A DNA stretch of 58,067 nt, taken from positions 1-58,067 of the forward strand of contig CAZAEH010000006.1 in NCBI GenBank assembly GCA_964484255.1, written 5' to 3'. Every line of letters starts with the position of its first letter. Positions within the stretch are counted from its first letter, which is position 1. The position numbers and the translations under genes were made by a program. This document shows positions 47,956 through 57,470 of the stretch, one piece after another. The DNA comes from UBA6215 sp964484255. Its GTDB lineage: Bacteria; Omnitrophota; Gorgyraeia; Pluralincolimonadales; Pluralincolimonadaceae. A model generated the notes under the pieces. It saw only the letters and a list, made by a program, of their open reading frames with translations. It was not told the origin of the DNA and did no database searches.

Positions 47956-49254
47956 TTGAAGAATAGAGCCGTTTTACTTATGATATTCGCTTCGCTGGCG
48001 CTCTCATGCGTTTGCGCCGGGGCGGAAGAGACGTTGTCCTGGGAAGATTGCGTGAAAGAAGCGGCGAAGAACCATCCAGACCTTATTTCAGCCAAGGAGT
48101 CCATAAAGAGCTCCGAGGCCGATAAAGCAATAACCGCCAGCGGCTTGTTCCCGCAGGTCTCCGCCGATGCGGGTGTCTCGAAGTCTAAGAACGAGAGTTC
48201 CTCGGGGGGGTCTTCGGGCGGTTCATCCAGCACGAATAATTATAATTACGGCGTCTCTGGTAACCAGCTTATTTTCGACGGTTTCAACACCGCGAACAAG
48301 GTGAACGCCGCCTCCGAGAATATCAAGGCGACCCGTGAGAGCTATAATTTTACGTCATCCGAAGTAAGACTGCGGCTCCGGACCGCGTTCGTGGACCTTC
48401 TTAAGGCGCAGGAAGGCCTCAACATAAAGGCCGATATATTCAATCGCCGCCGCCAGAACTTCGAACTCGTGACATTGCGTTATGAGTCGGGGCAGGAGAA
48501 CAAGGGTTCGCTGCTTACCGAGAAGGCGAACCTCACGCAGGCGCAGTTCGACGTCACCCAGGCGAAGAGGGAGGTAGAGCTTGCTCAACGCAATCTTGCC
48601 AAGGAACTCGGACGCACCGAGACGGATACCCTGTCAGCCAAAGGGGACTTTGAGGTCAAGGAGACGGTAAGCGTAATGCCGGATTTCATCACGATCGCGC
48701 AAAGCAACCCGTCCTTAAAACAGCTTATCGCCCAGAAGAACGCCGCGGCATTCAATTTGAAATCCGCTAAGGCCGAGTTCATGCCCGAAATAACCGCCAA
48801 CGGCAGCGCAGGGCGCTCAGCGTCGCACTGGCCGCCGGAGAACGATAACTGGTCCGTGGGCGCGGCCATATCTTTCCCCATATTCGAAGGCGGCAAGCGC
48901 CTGGCCGATATAGACAGGGCAAACGCGCAATTGAACAAGGCTGCCGCCGACGAGAAGAGCACCCTCGACAGCATAATAGCCGAGCTGCAAAGCAAATGGA
49001 CTTCCCTGCAGCGCGCCATAGATAACGTGGAGATACAGAAACAGTTCCTCACCGCGAACGAGGAGCGCTCCAAGATAACAGAGGCCCAATATTCGATAGG
49101 TTTTGTTTCATTCAACGACTGGATAATAATAGAGAACAACCTCGTTGACGCCAAGAACGCGTACCTCGAGGCCCAGGCCAACGCCCTCATAGCCGAGGCC
49201 AATTGGATACAGGCGAAAGGAGAGACCCTCGAAAATGTCGAAAAACAGGAATAA
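47956..49254 (+). CDS. TolC-family outer-membrane efflux protein
   Basis: 432 residues from a TTG start, three bases after the AbrB gene. A signal peptide (NRAVLLMIFASLALSCVCAGA) is followed by the TolC/OEP repeat: LSWEDCVKEAAKNHPDLISAKE, QLIFDGFNT, RLRTAFVDLLKAQEGL and, in the second half, IAQSNPSLKQLIAQKNAA, ISFPIFEGGKRLADIDRA, LQSKWTSLQRAIDNV. A low-complexity Ser/Gly stretch lies at ~78-90. It forms the outer-membrane duct of the tripartite pump encoded with the next two genes. Confidence 0.93.
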   Translation: MKNRAVLLMIFASLALSCVCAGAEETLSWEDCVKEAAKNHPDLISAKESIKSSEADKAITASGLFPQVSADAGVSKSKNESSSGGSSGGSSSTNNYNYGVSGNQLIFDGFNTANKVNAASENIKATRESYNFTSSEVRLRLRTAFVDLLKAQEGLNIKADIFNRRRQNFELVTLRYESGQENKGSLLTEKANLTQAQFDVTQAKREVELAQRNLAKELGRTETDTLSAKGDFEVKETVSVMPDFITIAQSNPSLKQLIAQKNAAAFNLKSAKAEFMPEITANGSAGRSASHWPPENDNWSVGAAISFPIFEGGKRLADIDRANAQLNKAAADEKSTLDSIIAELQSKWTSLQRAIDNVEIQKQFLTANEERSKITEAQYSIGFVSFNDWIIIENNLVDAKNAYLEAQANALIAEANWIQAKGETLENVEKQE

Positions 49255-50194
49255 GGTATTCTTGGCCGCGGTAGTCATAATAGGGATAGCCGCGTTCTTC
49301 CTTCTTAAGCCGAAGAAGAGCGCTACCACCGAGGAAGCCCTGAAAGAGGTCAGACCGCAGGCCGGGACCATCGAGACATATATCTCGACGACCGGTACCG
49401 TCCTGCCCGAGAACCGTCTTGAGATAAAGCCTACGGTAAACGGGCGTATAGATAAGATACTTGTCAAAGAGGGCCAGATGGTAAAGAGCGGAGAGACCCT
49501 CGGCTGGATGAGCTCAACGGAACGCGCCGCGCTCCTTGACGCCGCGAAAGGCAAAGGCGAGGAGGTCCTTAAATATTGGGAAGACGCTTATAAGGCTATA
49601 CCGCTGCTCGCGCCGATAGACGGGGAGGTCATCGTCTCGACGATACAGCCGGGCCAGACGGTCACTACCAGCGATGCCGTCTTTGTCCTTTCGGACAGGT
49701 TGATAGTGCGCGCCCAGGTAGATGAGACCGATATAGGCAAGGTAAAGCTCGGGCAGGCCGCCATAATCAGCCTCGACGCCTATCCTGACTCCAAGGTCAA
49801 CGCGACCGTAGGCCACATATATTATGAATCCGAGACCGTCAATAACGTTACCATATACAAGGTGGACATGATACCCTCGACCGTCCCGTCATTCTTCCGT
49901 TCGGGCATGAACGCCAACGTGGATTTTATTGAACAGAAAAGAGATAATATCCTTACCCTGCCGCTCGACGCCGTCAGGACCGACAAGGACGGTTCTTACG
50001 TTTTTATCAGCCAGGGGCAGGGCAAACCGCCGGCGCGTCGCGCCGTGACGACCGGCCTGACCGACGAAAAGAACATAGAGATAACCTCCGGGATCACCGC
50101 GGACGATACCGTGGAGATAAGGTCCAGGAAGTTCGTGCTCCCGATGAGCGCTTCCACGGGCTCTAATCCTTTCATGCCGCAAAGAAAAAAATGA
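49235..50194 (+). CDS. macA: MacA-like periplasmic adaptor (HlyD family)
   Basis: 319 residues, overlapping tolC by 20 bases. One N-terminal membrane anchor (KVFLAAVVIIGIAAFFLL), lipoyl/barrel-sandwich halves (LEIKPTVNGRIDKILVKEGQMVKSGETLG and APIDGEVIVSTIQPGQTV) and beta-barrel segments (VRAQVDETDIGKVKLGQAA) follow the MacA layout. The alpha-hairpin between the two lipoyl halves is unusually short (~35 residues), so contact with TolC may be limited. It links the MacB ATPase to the outer-membrane duct. Confidence 0.92.
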   Translation: MSKNRNKVFLAAVVIIGIAAFFLLKPKKSATTEEALKEVRPQAGTIETYISTTGTVLPENRLEIKPTVNGRIDKILVKEGQMVKSGETLGWMSSTERAALLDAAKGKGEEVLKYWEDAYKAIPLLAPIDGEVIVSTIQPGQTVTTSDAVFVLSDRLIVRAQVDETDIGKVKLGQAAIISLDAYPDSKVNATVGHIYYESETVNNVTIYKVDMIPSTVPSFFRSGMNANVDFIEQKRDNILTLPLDAVRTDKDGSYVFISQGQGKPPARRAVTTGLTDEKNIEITSGITADDTVEIRSRKFVLPMSASTGSNPFMPQRKK

Positions 50195-52161
50195 TAGAAA
50201 TAAGGAAAATAAGTAAGACATACGCCAAAGGCGAAGCCGAGGTCCGGGCCCTCCGCGAAGTCTCTATAAAGATAGAGGAAGGGGAGTTCGTCGCGATAAT
50301 GGGTGCTTCCGGATCGGGCAAGTCCACCCTTATGCACCTTATGGGACTGCTCGACAGGCCGGATTCCGGGTCCTACGTGCTGGGCGGGAAGGATGTCACC
50401 GGGCTTTCCGACGACGAGCTTGCCGCCACGCGCAACCGCCTTATAGGTTTCGTATTCCAGCAGTTCCATCTCTTGCCCAGGATGACCGCGCTCGAGAACG
50501 TGGAACTGCCGCTTATCTACGCCGGGAACCGCCACCTCAAGGATAAGGCATTCGACAAGCTCAAGGATGTGGGTTTGGAGAACCGCACGCGCCACCGGCC
50601 GAACGAGATGTCGGGCGGACAGCAGCAGCGCGTTGCCGTCGCCAGGGCATTGGTCAATGACCCGCTCATAATAATGGCTGACGAACCTACCGGCAACCTC
50701 GACTCGAAGAGCAAGGAAGAGATCATGGCGATCCTCAAGCAGCTCAACGATCAGGGCAAGACGCTCATCATCGTTACGCACGAGGACGAGATCGCCCGTT
50801 ACGCCAAGAGGGTCATCCGGATGCGCGACGGCGAGATAATTTCCGATGAACTCAATTGCGCGGAGAAGGCAAAGTGCATGCAGGCAGCGGACGCGAAGCA
50901 GGCCGGCGGTTACCAGAATAAATCCGAGAAGTTCTCCCGGCGTGCGGAATTCGTCGATTACATGAGGCAGGCGATCAGCGCCATGGCTACCCACAAGCTG
51001 CGTACTTTCCTTTCGGTGCTCGGCATACTTATAGGTGTCGCGGCGGTCGTGGCGATGCTCGCGATAGGCCAGGGCGCGCAAGAGACCATATCAAAGCAAT
51101 TATCGTCACTCGGCTCTAACCTGCTGCTCATCATGCCCGGGTCAACCCGCCTTCACGGCGTAGCGACGGGTACCGGCGCTTTTACGAGGTTCACATTCGA
51201 GGATGTCGACGCGATAAAGAAGCTTTCCGATGAGATCAGCCGCGTGTCGGCATCGGTCCAGGGCAAGGGACAGGTTGTCTACGGCAACAAGAACTGGAAC
51301 ACCACCGTTGACGGCCAGGGCCTGGATTATCCCGAGATGCGCGCGTCCGTGCCGGATATCGGCAGATATTTCGACGAGAAGGAGATGAGGTCCAGGGAGA
51401 AAGTGGCGGTGATCGGCAGGACGGTCGTTCGCGAGCTCTTCGGGGACGAGAATCCCATCGGCAAGAATATAAAAATAAATCTTCTTAACTTCAAGGTCAT
51501 CGGTATATTGCCGGAGAAAGGCGCGGCCGGTTGGCGCGACCAGGACGACACTATAGTCATCCCGGTGACCACCGCTATGTACCGCGTATTCGGCAAGGAT
51601 TATATAGATACCATATCGGTCGAGGTCAAGGATGCCGGCCAGATCGAACAGGCGCAGGAGGATATCAGTAAGCTGATAATCAAGCAGCACCGGCTTATCA
51701 CCAAAGACCAGCAGGACTCTTTCCAGATAAGGGACATGTCCGAGTTCAAGAACATGCTGACCTCGACTACAAAGACGATGTCGCTGCTCCTCGGTTCGAT
51801 AGCCGCCATATCGCTGCTCGTCGGCGGCATCGGCATCATGAATATCATGCTTGTCTCGGTCACGGAACGCACGCGCGAGATCGGCCTGCGCAAGGCCATA
51901 GGCGCGCGCAACGTTGACATAATGGTCCAGTTCCTTATAGAAGCCGCCCTCATAGCATTCATCGGCGGCATAGCGGGTGTTGTCCTCGGCGCGGGCATAT
52001 CTTCGCTTATCGCCGCGGTCGCGGGATGGGCGGTGAAACTCTCCGCGTTCTCCGTTGCCCTCGCAACGGGTTTCTCGCTCGCGATAGGCGTATTATTCGG
52101 AAGCTGGCCTGCGCACCAGGCGTCCCAGCTTAATCCCATTGAAGCGCTCCGGTATGAATAA
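50191..52161 (+). CDS. macB: MacB-like ABC transporter (ATPase-permease fusion)
   Basis: 656 residues, ATGA overlap with macA. N-terminal ATPase: Walker A GASGSGKST (~38-46), Q-loop FVFQQFHLLP, signature MSGGQQQRVAVARAL, Walker B IIMADEPTGNLDS and His switch VTHED. C-terminal MacB/FtsX membrane part: HKLRTFLSVLGILIGVAAVVAML, a periplasmic core domain (~300-500), then RTREIGLRKAIGARNVDIM and two more helices. It uses ATP to drive mechanotransmission export of peptides, lipids or macrolide-like compounds through MacA and TolC. Confidence 0.95.
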   Translation: MIEIRKISKTYAKGEAEVRALREVSIKIEEGEFVAIMGASGSGKSTLMHLMGLLDRPDSGSYVLGGKDVTGLSDDELAATRNRLIGFVFQQFHLLPRMTALENVELPLIYAGNRHLKDKAFDKLKDVGLENRTRHRPNEMSGGQQQRVAVARALVNDPLIIMADEPTGNLDSKSKEEIMAILKQLNDQGKTLIIVTHEDEIARYAKRVIRMRDGEIISDELNCAEKAKCMQAADAKQAGGYQNKSEKFSRRAEFVDYMRQAISAMATHKLRTFLSVLGILIGVAAVVAMLAIGQGAQETISKQLSSLGSNLLLIMPGSTRLHGVATGTGAFTRFTFEDVDAIKKLSDEISRVSASVQGKGQVVYGNKNWNTTVDGQGLDYPEMRASVPDIGRYFDEKEMRSREKVAVIGRTVVRELFGDENPIGKNIKINLLNFKVIGILPEKGAAGWRDQDDTIVIPVTTAMYRVFGKDYIDTISVEVKDAGQIEQAQEDISKLIIKQHRLITKDQQDSFQIRDMSEFKNMLTSTTKTMSLLLGSIAAISLLVGGIGIMNIMLVSVTERTREIGLRKAIGARNVDIMVQFLIEAALIAFIGGIAGVVLGAGISSLIAAVAGWAVKLSAFSVALATGFSLAIGVLFGSWPAHQASQLNPIEALRYE

Positions 52162-53398
52162 CAGGGCGCGTTCCTTTCCGCTTGAGAATACTTTCAGGGC
52201 ATTGAAATATCCCAACTTCCGGCTGTTCTTCACGGGCCAGAGCATATCCCTTATCGGCACGTGGATGCAGTCGGTTGCAATGAGCTGGCTGGTCTATCGC
52301 CTGACAGGGTCCGCGCTGCTGCTGGGTTTTGTAGGGTTTGCATCGCATATCCCCATCTTCATATTCAGCCCGTTTGCGGGGGTTTTTGCCGACAGGTATA
52401 ACCGCCACCGGATCGTGGTTGTTACGCAGACGTTGGCCATGATACAGGCGTTCATACTTGCCGGGCTTACACTTTGGGGAAGGATACATGTCTGGCAGAT
52501 AATATTCCTCGGATTTTTTCTCGGAAGCGTGAATGCCGTAGAGATCCCTGCGCGCCAGGCGTTCCTTATAGATATGGTAGAATCAAGGAAAGACCTACTC
52601 GGCAATGCCATAGCGCTCAACTCCGCCATCTTCAACACGGCGCGTTTTATAGGCCCCACACTTGCGGGTATAATCGTTGCCGTGCTCGGGGAGGGGATGT
52701 GTTTCCTTATCAATGCCATAAGCTTCGTAGCGGTACTCGTCTGCCTGCTTTTGATGAAACTGGCACCCAAACAGCTTAAACCCTCCGGCAAACATGTTTT
52801 CGACGAACTTAAGGACGGCCTTATCTATGCTTTCGGCTCGCGGCCCATCCGCATGATATTGTTCCTGTTAAGCATAATAAGCATGCTCGGGATGTCGTAC
52901 GTGGTCCTTATGCCTATATTCGCGGCGGATGTCCACCACGGCGACTCGAAGATGCTCGGCTTTATGATGGCGGCGGTTGGCGTAGGGGCACTTTCCGCTA
53001 CGCTCTATCTTGCCTCACGCAAGAGCCCGCCGACCCTCGAGAGGTTCGTACCCGCTGCCGCGACGCTATTCTCGTCGGCGATAATATTGTTTTCGCTGTC
53101 ACGGGTCCTGTGGGTGTCAATAGCCCTTTTGGTAGTAACTGGTTTCGGGTTCCTGCTGACTACGGCCTCAAGCAATACCATTATTCAGACAGTCGTCCAG
53201 GACGACAAGCGCGGCCGCGTAATGGCCTTTTACACCATAGCTTTCCTTGGCGTGGCGCCGATAGGAAGCCTTTTGGCGGGTATTGCGGCCAATAAAATAG
53301 GCGCCCCGGATGCGCTTTTGCTTGGGGGGACGCTTTGCCTGTTCGCCGCGTTCTTATTTTACCGCTTGACAAACCGCCGCAGAAACATTATCCTATAA
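52154..53398 (+). CDS. MFS transporter (EntS-like, MFS_3 type)
   Basis: The ATG at 52154 overlaps the macB stop by 8 bases. 414 residues with about 11-12 helices. FRLFFTGQSISLIGTWMQSVAMSWLVYRLTGS at the N-terminus, GVFADRYNRHRIVVV (the MFS loop 2-3 motif) and ARFIGPTLAGIIV identify the EntS-like exporter group. Members export siderophores or drugs. As the last gene of the tolC-macAB operon it probably handles the same or a related substrate. Confidence 0.9.
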   Translation: MNNRARSFPLENTFRALKYPNFRLFFTGQSISLIGTWMQSVAMSWLVYRLTGSALLLGFVGFASHIPIFIFSPFAGVFADRYNRHRIVVVTQTLAMIQAFILAGLTLWGRIHVWQIIFLGFFLGSVNAVEIPARQAFLIDMVESRKDLLGNAIALNSAIFNTARFIGPTLAGIIVAVLGEGMCFLINAISFVAVLVCLLLMKLAPKQLKPSGKHVFDELKDGLIYAFGSRPIRMILFLLSIISMLGMSYVVLMPIFAADVHHGDSKMLGFMMAAVGVGALSATLYLASRKSPPTLERFVPAAATLFSSAIILFSLSRVLWVSIALLVVTGFGFLLTTASSNTIIQTVVQDDKRGRVMAFYTIAFLGVAPIGSLLAGIAANKIGAPDALLLGGTLCLFAAFLFYRLTNRRRNIIL

Positions 53399-53416
53399 AA
53401 TAGCAAATTTTTTCAC

Positions 53417-53445
53417 TTGCTTTAATTAGAAACGTCTGGTAAACT
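53417..53445 (+). promoter_or_regulatory. Possible promoter of the EPS locus
   Basis: TTGCTT (53417-53422), 17 bases, TAAACT (53440-53445), only 7 bases before the ATG at 53453, with no Shine-Dalgarno sequence. An alternative is a perfect TTGACA at 53366-53371 with TATCCT 17 bases further on, inside the MFS gene end. Confidence 0.4.
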
Positions 53446-53452
53446 GCTTCCA

Positions 53453-54763
53453 ATGTGTAAAAAAGTCCTAACTTTTTTATTTTCAACGTTTGCTCTCCTT
53501 GTTTTGTCATCCGGCGCCACTTCAGCAATGATGCTCAGCGACATGACACTTGGTGACAGCGTCAGCCTGCACGACAGGATCGCGCTTATCGATAATGTCG
53601 CGTTGGGTGACGGTTTTGCGCTTGTCGACCAGAGCAAGGGCCTGAAGGTCGGCAACAAGGTAACCTTCCGCCCCATGGCGAGGTTCCAGGAGCAATATGA
53701 CAGCAATGTCTTCCTTACCAAGGATAACAGGCAGGGCGACTGGGTAAGTACCATCGACGTAGGCGGCGAAGCCGAGATGAAAGCCGGCAACATAAATCTG
53801 CTTGCCGGGTATGTTTTTGACATGAACCGTTTCGCAGAATACTCGAACCAGGACAGCAATAACCACACCGCAATAGGCAAGGCCGATGTAAAGTTCACAA
53901 ATTTCGATATAATCGTAGGCAATAAGTTCAAAAAGTTCTCGGACAGGTCCGGGACAGAAGACACGAGGCGCATTGCCCGCAGGAAGAATATCCTGAGCGC
54001 AGATTTCATAACCACCCAGTTTGAAAGGTTCGGGCTCGATTCGGGTTATGACTATATCATAGAAGATTACACTTCCGACGACCTGCTTACCATACGCGGC
54101 GAGGACGTCACCTACAAAGACGCGGAGAGCAGGGACGAGCACGTATTCAGGGAAGAATTCACCCACAAGACCTTCCCGAAGACCTCTTTGCTTGCCGAGG
54201 TTGACGGCGGCCTCATAGACTACAAGAAAGATTATCGCCCGGATTCTTATTTCATACAGGCCTTAGCCGGCGCCAAGGGAGAACTCTTCAAGGAGACTGT
54301 GGTGACGCTTAAGGCGGGCTACAGGTTCCAGGACTACGACAAGGAAGGATACAGGGATTTTTCCGGAGTGGTCCTGCGCGGCGATATCGCAAAGAAATTC
54401 GGCGCAAAGAATACCGTGACCCTTACCGGCGAGCGTTCGGTAGAGGAATCAGTTTACGACGACATGAACTACTATGTGTTGAACCATGTCGGGCTCGGCT
54501 ACGTCTACCAGCATAACGATAAGTTATCATTGCATTTCGCCGGTTCATTCCAGACCAACCAATATCCGAAAGAGACCACAGAGGACGGGGTCACCGCGCA
54601 CAGGCGGGATGATATCTACATGGGGGCATGCGGATTGCGCTACGATATAAGGCAGTGGCTTACAGCTGCTATTTCATACCAATTTATGAAGAGGGACTCG
54701 AGGTTTGCAGGTTTTGATTATGTAGATAATCTCTTTTCGTTCAGCACAGCAGTGCAATTCTAA
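53453..54763 (+). CDS. Outer-membrane beta-barrel protein of the EPS locus
   Basis: 436 residues. A signal peptide (KKVLTFLFSTFALLVLSSGATSA) is followed by a short periodic segment (SDMTLGDSVSLHD, IDNVALGDGFALVD) and a predicted beta-barrel of alternating hydrophobic strands. The barrel starts at VTFRPMARFQEQYDSNVFLT and ends in FSFSTAVQF (C-terminal Phe). The 'YDSNVFLT' start is common in outer-membrane barrels encoded with exosortase-type polysaccharide clusters. It may form the outer-membrane secretion pore or anchor for the polymer. The gene is first in the locus with the Wza-like and Wzc-like genes. Confidence 0.75.
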   Translation: MCKKVLTFLFSTFALLVLSSGATSAMMLSDMTLGDSVSLHDRIALIDNVALGDGFALVDQSKGLKVGNKVTFRPMARFQEQYDSNVFLTKDNRQGDWVSTIDVGGEAEMKAGNINLLAGYVFDMNRFAEYSNQDSNNHTAIGKADVKFTNFDIIVGNKFKKFSDRSGTEDTRRIARRKNILSADFITTQFERFGLDSGYDYIIEDYTSDDLLTIRGEDVTYKDAESRDEHVFREEFTHKTFPKTSLLAEVDGGLIDYKKDYRPDSYFIQALAGAKGELFKETVVTLKAGYRFQDYDKEGYRDFSGVVLRGDIAKKFGAKNTVTLTGERSVEESVYDDMNYYVLNHVGLGYVYQHNDKLSLHFAGSFQTNQYPKETTEDGVTAHRRDDIYMGACGLRYDIRQWLTAAISYQFMKRDSRFAGFDYVDNLFSFSTAVQF

Positions 54764-54797
54764 ACAGATATCCCACGAAAGACCAAGAATAAACAGT

Positions 54798-55388
54798 ATG
54801 AAAAACACGATAACAGCTACTCTTTTTGTTTCTATTGCGATTTTTTTAGTGTCTTCATGTTCGTTATCCTATGCTGCCTCGAAGGAATATCACCTCCAAC
54901 CGGAGGACGTGCTGAGTATAACCGTCCACGAGCAACCCGACCTTGCTACAAAGGCCCGCATAACCGCCGATGGCAATATAACATTCCCGTTACTCGGGGA
55001 AGTGCATGTGGCCGGGATGACAACAGATGAGGTTGTAAAGAAGATCACCGAGCTGTTGGCAAAAGATTACCTTGTGAACCCGCAGGTGCTGGTATATATA
55101 GACGAATATGCCCCCAAGCAGGTCTCTGTGATCGGTTGCGTCAATAATCCCGGAAAATATGATATGTCCCATGAGAAGGATACCACTGTTTTACAGGCAA
55201 TAGCGATGGCCGGCGGTTTCTCAAAGATCGCCGATGTAAACGGCACCAGGATATTACGTATAGACGAGAACGGCAAAGAACAGACGATAATGATCAGGGT
55301 AAAGGACATAACCGTGAAAGGGGAGAAGGATAAAGACCTTCCCCTTAGGCCCAACGACGTGATCTTTGTCCCCGAGAGCTTCTTTTAA
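54798..55388 (+). CDS. Wza-like polysaccharide export protein
   Basis: 196 residues. The N-terminal VSSC fits a lipobox, so it may be a lipoprotein. The polysaccharide-export domain follows (YHLQPEDVLSITVHEQPDL, ITFPLLGEVHVAGMTTDEV, NPQVLVYIDEY), then one SLBB domain (KQVSVIGCVNNPGKYDM, TVLQAIAMAGGFSKIAD, LRPNDVIFVPE). It is the periplasmic/outer-membrane channel component for capsule or EPS, of the short form found in XrtA/PEP-CTERM EPS clusters. No good Shine-Dalgarno sequence precedes the ATG. Confidence 0.92.
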   Translation: MKNTITATLFVSIAIFLVSSCSLSYAASKEYHLQPEDVLSITVHEQPDLATKARITADGNITFPLLGEVHVAGMTTDEVVKKITELLAKDYLVNPQVLVYIDEYAPKQVSVIGCVNNPGKYDMSHEKDTTVLQAIAMAGGFSKIADVNGTRILRIDENGKEQTIMIRVKDITVKGEKDKDLPLRPNDVIFVPESFF

Positions 55389-55403
55389 AGACAGGTTATC
55401 ATC

Positions 55404-57038
55404 ATGGAATATCAGCAGACGGGCATAAATATCAATGATTACCTCCGGGTGATCATAAACAGGAAGAAAGTGATAGCGGTTTTTTTCACAACCACTTTCC
55501 TGGCGGTAACGATAGGAAGCTTTATAATGAAGCCTGTCTACCGCGCTACAGCAACCCTCCTTATAGATGTTGAAAATCCAAAGGTTCTTACTACTTCTGG
55601 GAACGTTTCAATGGGTGCTGTTGATTACTACGCATATAAGGAATATTTCCAAAGCCAGAGCGAGATACTCCAGAGCCGTAGCATAGCGCGGCAGGTATTC
55701 AACGAATTTAATCTGGGGAAAGCAAAAAAATATTGGAAATCAAAGGACCCTATAAAGGATTTCCAGAAGAACATAAGCGTCGAACCCATACGCGATACCC
55801 GTTTGCTGAAACTGAACGTCGACGATAGCAACCCTGAACTCGCGGCCGCACTTGCCAACCGTCTTGCCGAAACCTACGTGATGCGCAATCTTTTCTACAT
55901 AAGCAAAAGCGAGGTAATAAACCTACTCAAGAACGAACACCTGAAATTGCAGACAAAATTTTCCGAGTACAGTAAAGTGTATAAGGACAAGCACCCGCAG
56001 ATGATACGTCTTAAGCAGGAGATAGAACAGATGGAGCGCCGGCTGAAGACGGAACAAAGCGGGTCGGACAGCGGAGATATTTCCGTAGATCCCGGGATTG
56101 ATATTTCGAGCTTGAGCGCCAACAACGTTTCCATACAAGACCGCGCCGAAGTCCCGAAGACCCCAATTAAGCCCAAAAAACGTTTTAATATACTTTTGTC
56201 GATAATATTCGGTTTGCTCGGAGGTCTAGGATTAGCGTTTTTCCTTGAATACCTGGATGATACCGTGAAGGGAATAGAGGATATTATGAGCTTATCGGCA
56301 GAATGGCCGTATCTCGGCAGTATCCCGGAGATAGACGGAAAGACCAATACGCCGGATGAGCAGAAGGGGATATTCACGCATATCCAGCCGAAAGACCCCA
56401 TATCGGAAGCTTACCGCTCGATAAGGACAAGCATCCTTTTTTCCTCAACAGAAGAGCATCATTTAAAGGGTATTGCCGTAACGAGCCCGGGTTCACAGGA
56501 AGGGAAGACCACTACCATATGCAACCTTGCAATTACTATGGCGCAAAGCAACAAAAAGGTATTGCTTGTAGACGCTGATATGCGCAAGCCGCGCTTGCAT
56601 GAATTATTCAAAAAACCCAACGAGAAGGGTTTGAGCAATTATTTATCGGAACAGGCCGCTTTCAAGGAGTTGCCTTACAAGACAAATATAGAAAATCTTT
56701 CACTTGTTACCGGCGGGCCGTATCCGCCTAACCCGTCGGAACTGCTTTCAAGCCATAAGATGAAAGAGTTCATTGAAACGGCTAAGAAGGAGTATGACGT
56801 CATATTTTTTGACACTCCGCCCATGGCGGTAGTGACGGATGCTTCGATCCTTTCCCGCGCTGTTGATGGCGTCATACTTGTCCTGCAGAGCGGTAAGACG
56901 AGCAGGAGGGTGCTTCCCCACGTCAATAAACTCCTCAATGATGCCCGCGCACGTATAATAGGGGTTATATTCAACAGGATTGATATTTCGCACGGCGGTT
57001 ACCATTATTACAGCTATTATTACGGAAGAACAAAGTAG
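55404..57038 (+). CDS. Wzc-like chain-length determinant / tyrosine autokinase
   Basis: 544 residues. Wzz domain: ININDYLRVIINRKKVIAVF, first helix (~21-40), periplasmic coiled coil (LKNEHLKLQTKFSEYSKVYK, IRLKQEIEQMERRLK), then PKTPIKPKKRFN and a second helix (~265-285). The cytoplasmic BY-kinase has Walker A SQEGKTTT (~365), Walker A' VLLVDADMRKP, Walker B DVIFFDTPP and a C-terminal Tyr cluster (GGYHYYSYYYG) for autophosphorylation. It controls polymer length and export with the Wza-like protein. The next feature is a terminator. Confidence 0.94.
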   Translation: MEYQQTGININDYLRVIINRKKVIAVFFTTTFLAVTIGSFIMKPVYRATATLLIDVENPKVLTTSGNVSMGAVDYYAYKEYFQSQSEILQSRSIARQVFNEFNLGKAKKYWKSKDPIKDFQKNISVEPIRDTRLLKLNVDDSNPELAAALANRLAETYVMRNLFYISKSEVINLLKNEHLKLQTKFSEYSKVYKDKHPQMIRLKQEIEQMERRLKTEQSGSDSGDISVDPGIDISSLSANNVSIQDRAEVPKTPIKPKKRFNILLSIIFGLLGGLGLAFFLEYLDDTVKGIEDIMSLSAEWPYLGSIPEIDGKTNTPDEQKGIFTHIQPKDPISEAYRSIRTSILFSSTEEHHLKGIAVTSPGSQEGKTTTICNLAITMAQSNKKVLLVDADMRKPRLHELFKKPNEKGLSNYLSEQAAFKELPYKTNIENLSLVTGGPYPPNPSELLSSHKMKEFIETAKKEYDVIFFDTPPMAVVTDASILSRAVDGVILVLQSGKTSRRVLPHVNKLLNDARARIIGVIFNRIDISHGGYHYYSYYYGRTK

Positions 57039-57051
57039 CTATCAGCCTAAG

Positions 57052-57073
57052 CGGGCCGAAAGGTCCGTTTTTT
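57052..57073 (+). terminator. Rho-independent terminator after the tyrosine kinase gene
   Basis: CGGGCC, loop GAAA, GGTCCG (one G-T pair), then six Ts (57068-57073). Confidence 0.85.
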
Positions 57074-57134
57074 AATAACCAATATATTGCAATAAAATAC
57101 ATTAAATAGTATAGAGATGTTTTTAGGAGGAGAA

Positions 57135-57341
57135 ATGAGAAGACTGTTGTTAACAAAAGAAGCGGCAGAAGTTCTGCGAGTAAGTGAAGAGTACTTGCGT
57201 TCGCTGATAAGAAAAAAAAAGATTAGCGCATACAAAGAGGGTCGCCGCGGGGGCTACAGGATTTCTTCAGAGGAGATAGAAAATTATATCAACAGAAGGT
57301 TTAGTTCATCCAAGTCAATTAATAATAAATACAGCTTATAA
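57135..57341 (+). CDS. Small excisionase/MerR-like helix-turn-helix protein
   Basis: The ATG at 57135 is preceded by AGGAGG (57125-57130). 68 residues: LLTKEAAEVLRVSEEYLRSLIRKKKISAYKEGRRGGYRIS is the winged helix-turn-helix of the 'helix-turn-helix domain 17'/excisionase group, followed by EEIENYI and a polar tail. It could regulate the EPS genes or be a phage/plasmid-derived remnant. No integrase is nearby. The codons are already more AT-rich than those of the upstream genes. Confidence 0.82.
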   Translation: MRRLLLTKEAAEVLRVSEEYLRSLIRKKKISAYKEGRRGGYRISSEEIENYINRRFSSSKSINNKYSL

Positions 57342-57470
57342 AGCAGTATATACGTTTAAATTTAGACTAAATATACACACGGGGGTAACATTATAAATTT
57401 AATCAAGTTAATTAAAATAAAGGTTGTCAGCTTATTACTAAATCTTATACCTTTATGGCTAGCGCTTAAA

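Noticed and set aside
49996..51081. Long - strand reading frame opposite macA/macB (also 27055-28110, 16180-17034 and 728-1501)
   Set aside because: They lie wholly opposite confidently assigned genes, have no ribosome-binding site or recognisable domain, and arise from codon bias of the + strand genes.
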